Shown: piece by piece, positions 17,971-26,654 of the stretch
Position numbering within the stretch: position 1 is the first letter of the stretch
Layout of the letters: each line of letters begins with the position of its first letter
Origin: Thermospira aquatica
GTDB lineage: Bacteria > Spirochaetota > Brevinematia > Brevinematales > Thermospiraceae
Assembly (NCBI RefSeq): GCF_023525255.1
Contig: NZ_CP073355.1
Coordinates: forward strand, 1,488,001 to 1,552,000
Direction: 5' to 3'
Length of the DNA: 64,000 bases
Notes under the pieces: generated by a model
Databases searched by the model: none
Seen by the model: only the letters and a program-made list of their open reading frames with translations
What the model was told of the DNA's origin: nothing
Position numbers and translations under genes: made by a program

Positions 17971-19797
17971 ATGGAACACAAGAAATATATTTTTGTTACA
18001 GGTGGGGTATGTTCTTCTCTTGGCAAGGGGATTACCGCTGCTTCTATTGGAGCTCTTCTCAAAGCGGCAGGGTACAAAGTAAACATGATGAAGATCGATC
18101 CCTATCTCAATGTCGATGCAGGAACGATGAGTCCTTTTCAGCATGGGGAGGTGTTTGTCACGATTGATGGTGCAGAGACAGACCTGGATCTGGGGAACTA
18201 CGAACGCTTTTTGCAGATTCAGACAACCCAGGCAAATAGTCTCACCACAGGGCAAGTTTACAAACATGTGATTGATGCGGAGAGACGCGGGGAGTATCTG
18301 GGGAAAACTGTCCAGGTTATTCCTCATATTACGGATGAGATCAAACGGAGAATCCGTCTCTGTGACGAGGGCAAAAACTCGGATATTGTGATTGTAGAGC
18401 TTGGGGGAACGGTTGGAGATATCGAGGGGCTACCCTTTCTGGAGGCTATTCGTCAGTTTGCCATTGAAGAGGGGCGAAATCATGTGAAATTTCTTCATCT
18501 CACCCTTGTTCCGATGATCGCTGGCTCAGGAGAGCTGAAGACGAAGCCTACCCAGCATTCGGTGAAAGAACTCATGTCGATGGGCATCCAGCCGGATTTT
18601 CTTTTTTGTCGGGCGGACGTGATGCTTCCCGATGCTCTCAAGAGTAAGATAGCTCTTTTCTGTAACATTGATGAATCCTGTATCTTTTCTGCTGTGAATG
18701 TGGAATCAACTATCTATGAGGTTCCTCTTTTGTTTCATCAACAGGGGGCAGATCGCATCATTCTAGAAAAATTGGGGCTCCCCTATCGTAAACCCAATCT
18801 TGCTTCCTGGGAAAAGATCGTAAACACCTCCAAAACAGCTCAAAAAACGGTTCAGATTGCCATGGTAGGAAAGTATGTGACTCTCGAAGATACCTACAAG
18901 TCTGTAGATGCGGCCCTGAAACATGGAGGGCTTCCTCATGAGTGCCAGGTCAAAATTCTCAAAATAGATGCGGAGGATTATGAGGCAGAGGACTACGATG
19001 CTGAGAAGGGAATACTCTACCGTGCATCGGCGGAGTATTTCAATAATCAGCTTCTTCCTCGTATTGTAAGCGAACTGGATAGAGCTTTTATGAAGTCTGT
19101 GTATGAGAAAGAGGTGACCAAGAACACCTACCTTCTCTCACCGGATATCAAAGAGGATGATAAAAAGCGGGTCATAAGAATTTTGAAAGAGTGTGGATTT
19201 AGTGGAGTAATTCCTAAAACCATTGATGGGATCCTCATTCCTGGCGGGTTTGGTAATCGCGGCATTGAGGGAAAAATTAAAGCTATCTATTATGGACGTA
19301 CGCATCTTATTCCGACTTTTGGTATTTGTTTGGGTATGCAATGTATGGTCATTGAGTATGCGAGGAATATGTGTGGGCTTACAGAAGCGCATTCTACCGA
19401 GTTTGCGCCGGCAACGAGTCAACCAGTGATTGATCTTTTGGATAATCTCAAGGGGGTGAAATACATGGGTGGAACCATGCGCAAAGGGGGAAGTAAGTGT
19501 ACTTTAATGCCTAAAACCCGAATTCAAGGTATTTATAATACCTCTTCTATTGTAGAAAGGCATCGCCATCGCTATGAGGTAAATCCTGAGTATGTGGAAC
19601 TTTTCCAATCAAAAGGATTGGTGATCTCAGGAAGGGCAGAGAATGATCTTGTGGAGACCATAGAGCTTCCAGACCATCCCTGGTTTATTGGAACCCAGTT
19701 TCATCCTGAGTTCCAGTCTTCTCCGCTTGCGCCTCATCCATTGTTTGTTTCTTTTATCAAGGCGGCTCTGGAGTATCAGGCCAAAAAGGGGAAATAG
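17971..19797 (+). CDS. pyrG: CTP synthase
   Basis: 608 residues, longer than the usual 530-550. The N-terminal synthetase domain has GGVCSSLGKGITAAS and DPYLNVDAGTMSPFQHGEV. The C-terminal glutaminase has the nucleophile GICLGMQCMVIE and the HPEF dyad. It converts UTP to CTP using glutamine. The extra length is mainly an insertion at about residues 325-415, between the domains (from DAEDYEAEDYDAEKG through IKEDDKKRVIRILKE), just before DGILIPGGFGNRG. The stop abuts panC (TAGATG). Confidence 0.95.
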   Translation: MEHKKYIFVTGGVCSSLGKGITAASIGALLKAAGYKVNMMKIDPYLNVDAGTMSPFQHGEVFVTIDGAETDLDLGNYERFLQIQTTQANSLTTGQVYKHVIDAERRGEYLGKTVQVIPHITDEIKRRIRLCDEGKNSDIVIVELGGTVGDIEGLPFLEAIRQFAIEEGRNHVKFLHLTLVPMIAGSGELKTKPTQHSVKELMSMGIQPDFLFCRADVMLPDALKSKIALFCNIDESCIFSAVNVESTIYEVPLLFHQQGADRIILEKLGLPYRKPNLASWEKIVNTSKTAQKTVQIAMVGKYVTLEDTYKSVDAALKHGGLPHECQVKILKIDAEDYEAEDYDAEKGILYRASAEYFNNQLLPRIVSELDRAFMKSVYEKEVTKNTYLLSPDIKEDDKKRVIRILKECGFSGVIPKTIDGILIPGGFGNRGIEGKIKAIYYGRTHLIPTFGICLGMQCMVIEYARNMCGLTEAHSTEFAPATSQPVIDLLDNLKGVKYMGGTMRKGGSKCTLMPKTRIQGIYNTSSIVERHRHRYEVNPEYVELFQSKGLVISGRAENDLVETIELPDHPWFIGTQFHPEFQSSPLAPHPLFVSFIKAALEYQAKKGK

Positions 19798-20652
19798 ATG
19801 CAGGTTATAGAAAAGGTTCGCGAAATGCAAGAGCTTGCCAGACAGTGGCGGCGTGAAGGGTATTCGATAGGGTTTGTTCCTACCATGGGCGCATTGCACG
19901 AGGGACACCTCTCGCTTGTTCGAGAGGCAAGAAAACACCACGACAGAGTGGTGGTGAGTATCTTTGTTAATCCCCTCCAGTTTGGGCCGAGTGAGGATTA
20001 CAATCGCTATCCCCGTACTTTTGAGGAAGACAAAGCGTTGCTTATTGCGGAGGGTGTGGATGTGATTTTTTTTCCCTCTGTAGAGGATCTGTATCCTCAA
20101 AACTATCAGACCTATGTAACGCTTGAACGTCTTCCCGAGCATCTCTGTGGCCTTTCACGACCTGGGCACTTTCGTGGTGTGGCCACGGTGGTCACCAAGC
20201 TTTTTAACATTGTCATGCCTCATGAGGCATATTTTGGAAAAAAGGATTATCAGCAGTTTCGTATCATTGAACGAATGGTCCAGGATCTTAACATGGACCT
20301 CAAAGTGACTCCTATGCCTATTGTTCGTGAACATGATGGCCTGGCTATGAGTTCTCGAAATCGTTACCTTACTCCCCAAGAGAGACAAAAGGCTTTAATT
20401 CTTTTTCGGAGTCTGGAACTTGCCTCTGACCGTATTCAAAAAGGAGAAAGGGATGCCTTTCGTCTTACTCAGGAGATTCGAAAGTTTATCCAGAGAGAGG
20501 TGAGTGAGGCTCGTATTGATTATGTCTCTTTTGTGGATGCGAAAACGTTAGAGGATATAAAAACCCTCTCCGGGCATGTTCTCCTTGCCCTGGCAGTATT
20601 TATTGGGACCACCCGCCTTATTGATAACCGGGAATTTTTTCTTGAGGATTAA
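19798..20652 (+). CDS. panC: Pantothenate synthetase
   Basis: 284 residues. It joins pantoate and beta-alanine with ATP in coenzyme A synthesis. The ATP-binding PTMGALHEGHLSLV, VSIFVNPLQF, and the KDYQQ and KMSKS-like SSRNRYL motifs are present. The ATG follows the pyrG stop directly. panB and panD are not in the window. Confidence 0.95.
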   Translation: MQVIEKVREMQELARQWRREGYSIGFVPTMGALHEGHLSLVREARKHHDRVVVSIFVNPLQFGPSEDYNRYPRTFEEDKALLIAEGVDVIFFPSVEDLYPQNYQTYVTLERLPEHLCGLSRPGHFRGVATVVTKLFNIVMPHEAYFGKKDYQQFRIIERMVQDLNMDLKVTPMPIVREHDGLAMSSRNRYLTPQERQKALILFRSLELASDRIQKGERDAFRLTQEIRKFIQREVSEARIDYVSFVDAKTLEDIKTLSGHVLLALAVFIGTTRLIDNREFFLED

Positions 20653-20653
20653 C

Positions 20654-21103
20654 ATGCAGATAAAGATACAGAAACTTCATCCCAAGGCTATTCTTCCCCA
20701 GTACAAGACTGAATATGCTGCAGGCGCTGACCTCAGTGCTTGTCTTGATACGCCGTTATCGATTACACCCGGAGAGATAGTAGCTATTCCTACAGGGATA
20801 GCCATAGAGATTCCCCCTGGCTATGAGGGACAGGTGAGGCCGAGAAGTAGTCTGGGTAAACTCGGGCTTTCCATACCAAACGCTCCCGGGACGATTGATT
20901 CGGATTACCGTGGTGAGGTAAAGGTTTTGTTGGTCAATCTTTCACGAGAACCTCATACGATTTACCCGGGGGACAGAATTGCCCAGCTCGTGATAGCCCC
21001 TGTGGTGAGAGGGGAGTTTTATTGGACTTCAGATCTTTCGCCAACCTCTCGTGGCACAGGCGGATTTGGGAGTACAGGGAGGAACGATGCTTTTCAAGGA
21101 TGA
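20654..21103 (+). CDS. dut: dUTP diphosphatase
   Basis: 149 residues from the ATG at 20654, one base after the panC stop. All five trimeric dUTPase motifs are visible: AGADLSA, RPRSSLG, GTIDSDYRGEVKV with the catalytic aspartate region, RIAQLVIAP and the glycine-rich GTGGFGSTG tail. It lowers dUTP and supplies dUMP for thymidylate. It overlaps obg by 17 bases. Confidence 0.95.
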   Translation: MQIKIQKLHPKAILPQYKTEYAAGADLSACLDTPLSITPGEIVAIPTGIAIEIPPGYEGQVRPRSSLGKLGLSIPNAPGTIDSDYRGEVKVLLVNLSREPHTIYPGDRIAQLVIAPVVRGEFYWTSDLSPTSRGTGGFGSTGRNDAFQG

Positions 21104-22112
21104 GGTGGAGATCTGGGTTACCGCCGGCAAAGGCGGAGACGGCTCGAAAAGTTTTCGTCGAGAAAAGTATATTTCCAAAGGTGGGCCAGATGGAGGGGAT
21201 GGAGGTGACGGGGGAAATATTGTTTTTCTGGTGAATCCCCATCTTCGCACGCTTTCGCATATCCACAACCGGCAGAAATTTTACGCAGAGAATGGAGAGA
21301 ACGGGAAACGGAAACAGATGCACGGAAGAAATGGTGAGGATAAGGTGATAGAAGTTCCACCGGGGACGGTTGTCTGGGATGTGGAAACAGGCAACCAGCT
21401 TGCCGATCTTACTGAACCCTGGAATAAAACTATTATTGCGCATGGGGGTCGTGGTGGCCGGGGAAATGTGCACTTCAAAAGCGCTACCAACCAAACCCCT
21501 TTTTATGCTGAGTCGGGAAAACCGGGAGAAAGCTACCATCTTCGACTTGAGTTAAAGATGATAGCTCATATTGGGCTTGTTGGATTTCCCAATGCCGGGA
21601 AATCCACCCTCATCTCGCGCTTGACCAATGCTCGTCCCAAGATTGCTAACTATCCCTTTACCACGCTTGAGCCTCATGTGGGTGTGATGACTTTAGATGA
21701 TGCCTATACGAGTGTTCTCATTGCTGATATTCCCGGGCTTATTGAGGGAGCCCATCGGGGAAAGGGGTTAGGGATAGAGTTTCTTAAACATATTGAACGA
21801 ACAAAGGTGCTCCTCTTTGTGCTTGACGTGACGGATGAGCCAGAGAAACATTTCAACGTTCTTCGAGAAGAGCTTAAGGCATATTCAGAAAAGCTTTACC
21901 AGCGTCCTTTTCTCATAGCCCTGAATAAAAAGGATCTTCTCTCAGAAGAACCGTCACAACGTGAACAGTTTTTTAGCAGGATAGCTCCCTGTTTTCTTAT
22001 CTCTGCTCTCACAGGTGAAGGGCTAAAAGAACTCAAGATAGCCCTCTATCAAGCCTACCAGCAAGAAGAACAAAAGGAGTTCCCGGATGATACTTCCTCT
22101 TCCCAGCGGTGA
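21087..22112 (+). CDS. obg: GTPase Obg
   Basis: 341 residues from MLFKDEVEIW at 21087, preceded by GGGAGG. A glycine-rich Obg fold (GGPDGGDGGDGGN, about residues 30-42) is followed by the G domain: G1 GFPNAGKST, G3 DIPGLIEGAH, G4 NKKD and G5 ISA. The protein ends soon after the G domain and so lacks the optional OCT domain. Obg assists late 50S assembly and stress signalling. Confidence 0.95.
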   Translation: MLFKDEVEIWVTAGKGGDGSKSFRREKYISKGGPDGGDGGDGGNIVFLVNPHLRTLSHIHNRQKFYAENGENGKRKQMHGRNGEDKVIEVPPGTVVWDVETGNQLADLTEPWNKTIIAHGGRGGRGNVHFKSATNQTPFYAESGKPGESYHLRLELKMIAHIGLVGFPNAGKSTLISRLTNARPKIANYPFTTLEPHVGVMTLDDAYTSVLIADIPGLIEGAHRGKGLGIEFLKHIERTKVLLFVLDVTDEPEKHFNVLREELKAYSEKLYQRPFLIALNKKDLLSEEPSQREQFFSRIAPCFLISALTGEGLKELKIALYQAYQQEEQKEFPDDTSSSQR

Positions 22113-23235
22113 AAAACTTTCTCTTCGTCGTGTGGTGATTAAGCTCGGAACAAAACAGATCACGGATACCCGCCAGCTCAACGAGGAGAATATCGAACGT
22201 CTCATCGATGAGGTGATGAGGCTTCGGCAGCAAGGGGTACAATGTGTTCTTGTGGTAAGTGGGGCTATCGGCATGGCACGCTATGCGATGGGAATGGGAG
22301 AAAGGGAATTCACCCTTGCTGAAAAGCAGGCTCTTGCAGGAGTAGGGCAGGGGCTTTTGATGTCTTTTTTTGCAGAGAAGTTTCAGAAACGAAAGACGTG
22401 GATTGGGCAGGTTCTTCTTACCCATTATATTTTTGACAATCGCAAAACCTACCTCAACGCAAGAAATACCCTCAATACCATGCTCGAGATGGGGATTATT
22501 CCTGTGATCAATGAAAACGATTCAGTAGCAACAGATGAAATCCAGTTTGGGGATAATGATCGGCTTGGGGCATACGTCAGTGTGATGGTAGGAGCAGACC
22601 TCTACATTATGCTCACCGATATTGACGGGTTGTATGCTTATTTTGGGACACCGCAGCAGAGGCTTATCCCGGTGGTGAGGGGTATTCAACAGGTGGCTCG
22701 TTATGCCCAGAAACAGCAGGAAAACTTCAGCCGGGGTGGTATGATAACAAAACTCCAGGCGGCAAAGATTACCACAACCGCAGGTATTCCTGCAGTGATT
22801 GCAAACGGTTTTCGTCCGGGAGTGCTGGAGGAGATTTTTGGTGGGTTACAGACGGGGACGATTTTTCTCCCCTCGGGAAAAACCATCAACTATCGGAAAC
22901 GCTGGATCTCTTCTAAAAAGATGAAAGGAAAGCTTGTGGTAGACCAGGGGGCAAAACAGGCTCTCCTCAAGCATAAGAGCCTTTTGGCTGCTGGGATTGT
23001 TGCTGTGGAAGGTGATTTCAAGGAGGGAGATACTGTCCTGGTTGTAGGTCCGGAGGGGGAGGAGATCGGACTTGGGATTGTCAATTATGAGAGTCGAGAG
23101 ATAGAAAAAATCAAGGGGAGAAAATCTGAGGAGATAGCCATTCTTCTCGGGAAAAACAAGGTAAATACGGTTATTCACTGCGATAATATGGTTCTCTACG
23201 GGGAGGAAGAATATGGCTCATATTCGGGAGATTGA
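22087..23235 (+). CDS. proB: Glutamate 5-kinase
   Basis: 382 residues. It catalyses the first step of proline synthesis. The amino-acid kinase fold is clear: VVIKLGTKQI, VVSGAIGMARYAMGM, VINENDSVATDE and SRGGMITKLQAA. A C-terminal PUA domain occupies about residues 285-370 (KGKLVVDQGAKQALL, LLAAGIVAVEGDFKEGD). The start overlaps obg and has AAAGGAG upstream. proA and proC are not nearby. Confidence 0.95.
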   Translation: MILPLPSGEKLSLRRVVIKLGTKQITDTRQLNEENIERLIDEVMRLRQQGVQCVLVVSGAIGMARYAMGMGEREFTLAEKQALAGVGQGLLMSFFAEKFQKRKTWIGQVLLTHYIFDNRKTYLNARNTLNTMLEMGIIPVINENDSVATDEIQFGDNDRLGAYVSVMVGADLYIMLTDIDGLYAYFGTPQQRLIPVVRGIQQVARYAQKQQENFSRGGMITKLQAAKITTTAGIPAVIANGFRPGVLEEIFGGLQTGTIFLPSGKTINYRKRWISSKKMKGKLVVDQGAKQALLKHKSLLAAGIVAVEGDFKEGDTVLVVGPEGEEIGLGIVNYESREIEKIKGRKSEEIAILLGKNKVNTVIHCDNMVLYGEEEYGSYSGD

Positions 23236-23947
23236 GGCTTTTGTGGCAGATATCCTTCAACCATGGAATTTTCAGGATTATTGTTACAACGGTATCCAGA
23301 TAGAGGGAAAACCAGAACCATCTTTTCTTGCGGTGGGGGTATCTCTCAATATGGCTTTTCTGCGGGAAGCGGTGAAACGAAAAGCGGACATGGTGTTGGT
23401 GCATCATGGTTTTTTTGGAAAAGATTTTTTTACATTGCGGGGGTTTTTGAGAGAACGGGTGGCGTATATTCTGGAACATAATCTCACCGTGATGGGGTAC
23501 CATCTCCCTCTTGATGCTCATCCCGAATATGGCAATAACGCCTGTATTGCTCGCGAGCTTGGACTCTCGCTTGTGAAAAGAGTGGATGTGGGCTACATTA
23601 CAACCTATGAAAATCCTCTTCCCTGGGAGGAATTTGAGCTTCGCTTACGGAAGGTTTTTCCCCATTCAAAATTTCACATCTATAAGCATCGTGATACTGT
23701 CCAGCGGGTGGGGATTATGACAGGGGGAGCGGCATCCTTTCTCAAGAGTTTTGAGAAAGAGATAGACACCTTTCTCTGTGGTGAGATAAAAGAACAAACC
23801 CTCGCGGAAAGCGAAGAAATGGGGATCTCCTTTATAAACGCTGGCCACTACTATACAGAAACCTTTGGTGTGAAGGCTTTGGCTTCTCTTCTGGCGGATC
23901 GGTTTGGACTTGCGTGGGAGTTTATCGATATCCCCAATGAGGTTTAG
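23213..23947 (+). CDS. Nif3-like dinuclear metal-centre protein
   Basis: 244 residues, Nif3/YbgI (DUF34) family. Metal-binding motifs are present: LVHHGFFG near residue 63, YHLPLDAHPEYGNN and GHYYTE near the C-terminus. Members form a toroidal hexamer; a role in metal or cofactor chemistry, including GTP cyclohydrolase I-like activities, has been proposed but is unsettled. It is the last gene of the pyrG operon, overlaps proB by 23 bases, and converges on the tautomerase gene with a 4-base overlap. Confidence 0.92.
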   Translation: MAHIREIEAFVADILQPWNFQDYCYNGIQIEGKPEPSFLAVGVSLNMAFLREAVKRKADMVLVHHGFFGKDFFTLRGFLRERVAYILEHNLTVMGYHLPLDAHPEYGNNACIARELGLSLVKRVDVGYITTYENPLPWEEFELRLRKVFPHSKFHIYKHRDTVQRVGIMTGGAASFLKSFEKEIDTFLCGEIKEQTLAESEEMGISFINAGHYYTETFGVKALASLLADRFGLAWEFIDIPNEV

Positions 23948-24174
23948 TCCATCGTATACCCTGGTTTGATCCAGAGGTTTTCCATCTGGGGGACGATCTC
24001 TTTATCATAGACTTTTTCCTTCCACTCTGAGGGGGGAATCTCCTCAATCGCGAGGGAAATAGTCTTGGGATCGGCACCGATACTCTGGATGAGAGCCTCT
24101 CTGATGGCTTCCGTGAGAGCTTTTTTTTGTTCCATGGTTCTCCCGGGATACATTTTTACAATGATATGGGGCAT
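23944..24174 (-). CDS. 4-oxalocrotonate tautomerase family protein
   Basis: 76 residues. The processed N-terminus would be proline (MPHIIVKMYPGRT), the catalytic base of the superfamily, followed by the EQKKALTEAIREAL helix and an arginine-free second half (EEIPPSEWKEKVYDKE), closest to the PptA/YdcE type. The natural substrate is unknown. A GGAGGT sequence precedes the start. Confidence 0.88.
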   Translation of the reverse strand: MPHIIVKMYPGRTMEQKKALTEAIREALIQSIGADPKTISLAIEEIPPSEWKEKVYDKEIVPQMENLWIKPGYTMD

Positions 24175-24229
24175 ACTGACCTCCTGGAAAAAGTATAGCG
24201 AAAGAGATGTTTTTTTGCAAGGATAGGAT

Positions 24230-24631
24230 ATGAAAAAAGATGTTTTTTATAAGCTTGTTGTCCTTGAGAGAGCTTGGCGCCATCCTCGCTGTCCATGGTA
24301 TGCAAAAGGGGTCATTGTGGTGACGCTTGTTTTAGCCGTAAGTCCTTTTGATCTGATTCCGGATTTTATTCCCATCTTGGGACAGCTTGATGATCTTTTT
24401 TTCATTCCTCTGGGGATTGCTCTGGCATGGAAACTGATTCCCGAGGACATCAAAAAAGAGGGATCACTTTCTCTCAAAACGCTTGATCCATCTCTTATGC
24501 AGCGTTACAAGAGAATTGGCCTGGTGATTATTGGTTTGTGGTGGATTGCGATTATAGGTATAGGTATATATATCTGGATAAAATGTATTTCCCCCTCTTT
24601 CAAGGGGTCCTTCTCCTCAGGGGTAAAATAA
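24230..24631 (+). CDS. YkvA/DUF1232 family membrane protein
   Basis: 133 residues. The DUF1232 core is clear: YAKGVIVVTLVLAVSPFDLIPDF and PILGQLDDLFFIPLGIALAWKLIP at about residues 25-75. A second membrane segment follows (IGLVIIGLWWIAIIGIGIYIW). Function is unknown. It is the last intact gene before the IS at 24675, whose end lies 44 bases past its stop. Confidence 0.85.
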   Translation: MKKDVFYKLVVLERAWRHPRCPWYAKGVIVVTLVLAVSPFDLIPDFIPILGQLDDLFFIPLGIALAWKLIPEDIKKEGSLSLKTLDPSLMQRYKRIGLVIIGLWWIAIIGIGIYIWIKCISPSFKGSFSSGVK

Positions 24632-24674
24632 AATTTTTTTTACAGATATTTTTTTCTTTGTTTTTCTTTCCCCA

Positions 24675-24733
24675 TTGCGTCAAATAAAAAAGTACTCGAA
24701 ATTCGAATCATTGCCTCATAAAAAAAAGTACTC
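24675..24733. repeat. Tandem terminal repeats, IS 3' end
   Basis: Two copies of the terminal sequence (TTGCGTCA... and TTGCCTCA..., each ending AAAGTACTC) at 36-base pitch. The same pair ends the partial IS at 219-277. Confidence 0.85.
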
Positions 24734-25930
24734 AAAAATTCCATACAGTTTCCTCCAAATTTTTGTTTTTTACATTCTTTTTCTTTTGAAGGCTGAAAAG
24801 TTTTCTCTGGCAAGCTGTAATTTTTTGTCTTAGGTGAAACAAATCGAGAGCCTTATAAAGCCTTGTTAGGCGTTCCTTTTGTGCCTCACTTACATAAGAG
24901 CTTTCTAAAAGCCGCTGGTAGGGAGTTTTAATATCATCATGCTTCTTTTGCACCTTGCTTCCGATTCTCTTTTCTCTGTCATTTTCATAACCGTTGAAAA
25001 GTTGGCATAAAGCCTGAGATACGCATAGAGTCGGTTCAAGTAGTAGACTTCTTCCTCGGTATCGTAGCGAAAGTACCCAACATTCTGGCGGACTATGGAA
25101 TAGTTTTTCTGCTCAACGTAGCAGTTATCATTGGAACGGGAGCTTCTTCCTCTTGTAAATTTTATCTGGTTCTTCTCACACCAATCACGCAGAGGATGAT
25201 TAATAAATTCAGCACCGGTATCAGAATCAATTCCCCGTAACTCAAAAGGAAGTCTTCCTTTGACTTTTTCTATGGCTTCTCTTACCCATTTTGAAGCTTT
25301 GTTTTTGATTGCCACAAGCTCTGTCCAACCGCTCCAAACATCCACCATATTTAATGTTTGAGCAAAATCTCCCCGGCTATTTCCTCCCTCATGGGCTACC
25401 AGATCAATCTCCATGAACCCAGGGCAATTTTCATTCCACTCTGCCCACGTGCGTATAGCTATTTGTTGCTTTAATATGCTTTGTACCTTTTCGTCCTTTT
25501 ATCTCAAGCTTTTACGCTCATGTTTCAAAAGTCGGTCAATACTTGAAGCACTTATATGGCGCAAGTTTTCTATAGCCTGTGGAGAACCGTGGAGATGTCC
25601 GTTTGCTAAGAGATTATCTAAAACTTCATTGAGAATCGGCTTTAAACGTTTGCCACACATGTAGTTTTCAATTTCCCAGACCTTTTTTAGAAGTTTTAGT
25701 TCCTCTTCGCCGAATTTTTTCTTTCTGCCAGGTCTTTTGCCCTTCTTGGCTATATCGGCTTTAAGGTAATTTTTCTTGCCTACATAGATGGTTTTTCCGT
25801 GCTGCCTCAAGAGCCTGGCGGCATAGTTTCGGTTTTTTAAACCTGTTATCCTCACAAAGTAATCCAGTATCTCCATTTTCTCCTTTTTGCTGGCTTTTTG
25901 ATACTCTGCTTCGACAAGCTCAGCATATCA
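24732..25930 (-). pseudogene. Integrase-core (DDE) transposase, broken
   Basis: Three minus-strand pieces make up one transposase of about 400 residues. Piece 1 (25499-25876) is the DNA-binding part (KNRNYAARLLRQHGKTIYV); matching sequence continues upstream of its ATG to about 25925 with no start codon. It ends at an in-frame TAA at 25499. Piece 2 (24905-25414 by ATG, readable from 25498) holds the rve domain: FMEIDLVAHEGG, GIDSDTGAEFINHPL and SRSNDNCYVEQKN, the D, D and E residues. A single-base deletion near 24970 then shifts the frame, and piece 3 (24732-24953) completes the C-terminus (KTPYQRLLES). It is almost certainly inactive. Confidence 0.85.
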
Positions 25931-26052
25931 TTTCGCCGTTTCCCTGTAAATAGGTCTTTTTTCAGACCTCGTTAACCCAATTCCTGTTGGCGAGCTTGTC
26001 GAGCCACGGTTGGCGAGCTTGTCGAGCCACGGTTGGCGAGCTTGTCGAGCCA
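25907..26052. repeat. Tandem 23-bp repeats with inverted partner
   Basis: Three copies of a 23-base unit (GTTGGCGAGCTTGTCGAGCC plus three bases) at 25986, 26009 and 26032, the last cut to 21 bases. The core GAGCTTGTCGA occurs inverted at about 25910-25924 as CTTCGACAAGCTCAG. They lie inside the IS, between the transposase 5' end and the terminal repeats, and can fold as a REP-like palindrome. Confidence 0.85.
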
Positions 26053-26080
26053 TGAACTGGATTATTTTACACAAATTTAA

Positions 26081-26137
26081 AGTACTTTTTTATTTTGAAG
26101 CAACGTTCCCTTTTCGAGTACTTTTATTATGAAGCAA
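26081..26137. repeat. Tandem terminal repeats, IS 5' end
   Basis: Two inverted copies of the IS terminal sequence (AGTACTTTT... ending GAAGCAA) at 35-base pitch. The outer edge is nine bases from the -35 box of the rpiB promoter. Confidence 0.85.
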
Positions 26138-26146
26138 TTCGGCTCG

Positions 26147-26175
26147 TTGACAGGGAGAAATTTTTCCTGTATACT
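26147..26175 (+). promoter_or_regulatory. Promoter of rpiB-aroE
   Basis: TTGACA at 26147-26152 and TATACT at 26170-26175 with 17-base spacing. The IS ends nine bases upstream, so any original upstream control region has been displaced. Confidence 0.88.
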
Positions 26176-26201
26176 TTTGTATCTTAGATGAGGAGAAAAG
26201 A

Positions 26202-26654
26202 ATGAAGATAGCCATGGCTTCTGATCATGCAGCCTATCAACTGAAAGAACACATCAAAATATACTTGCAAAAAAAAGGGTATGATGTTGTTGATTTTGGG
26301 ACACATTCTGAAGAGTCTATGGATTATCCTGATACCATTAAACTTGCTGCCAGAGCTGTCGCGAGAAAAGATGCAGAGTATGGGATTGTCCTTTGTGGAT
26401 CGGGAATCGGGGCTTCGATTGTGGCAAATAAAATTCGGGGGATTCGTGCAGCTCTTTGTCTGGATGCTTACTCCGCAGAATACAGTCGACGCCACAATGA
26501 TGCGAACGTGATGGTTCTTGGAGGACGCCGAACCCCTCCCGATGAGGCAGAAAAGCTTGTGGATATCTGGCTTTCTACGGCATTTGAAGGGGGAAGACAC
26601 GTTCGCCGCGTGGAAAAAATTCATCAGATAGAAGACGAGGAATGTCATGATTGA
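26202..26654 (+). CDS. rpiB: Ribose-5-phosphate isomerase B
   Basis: 150 residues. It interconverts ribose 5-phosphate and ribulose 5-phosphate. The RpiB/LacAB fold is clear: IAMASDHAAYQLKEHI, the active-site VLCGSGIGASI with its cysteine, and HNDANVMVLGGR. GAGGAGA lies before the ATG. It overlaps aroE by 8 bases. Confidence 0.95.
   Translation: MKIAMASDHAAYQLKEHIKIYLQKKGYDVVDFGTHSEESMDYPDTIKLAARAVARKDAEYGIVLCGSGIGASIVANKIRGIRAALCLDAYSAEYSRRHNDANVMVLGGRRTPPDEAEKLVDIWLSTAFEGGRHVRRVEKIHQIEDEECHD

Larger units (their letters stand above)
24675..26137 (-). mobile_element. Decayed insertion sequence with double terminal repeats
   Basis: A 1463-bp element delimited by related ends. At each end the 22-23-bp terminal repeat occurs twice: 24675-24697 and 24711-24733 at one end, 26081-26103 and 26116-26137, inverted, at the other. 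The consensus begins TTGC.TCA.AATAAAAAAG and ends GTACTC. It encodes an integrase-type DDE transposase now broken into three frames. The inner 277 bases of its 3' end recur inverted at the window start. No target-site duplication is evident. Confidence 0.85.

Noticed and set aside
1-26137. Composite transposon carrying the 24-kb segment
   Set aside because: The interior is essential housekeeping genes in intact operons, the IS copies are decayed, and no target duplication is seen.
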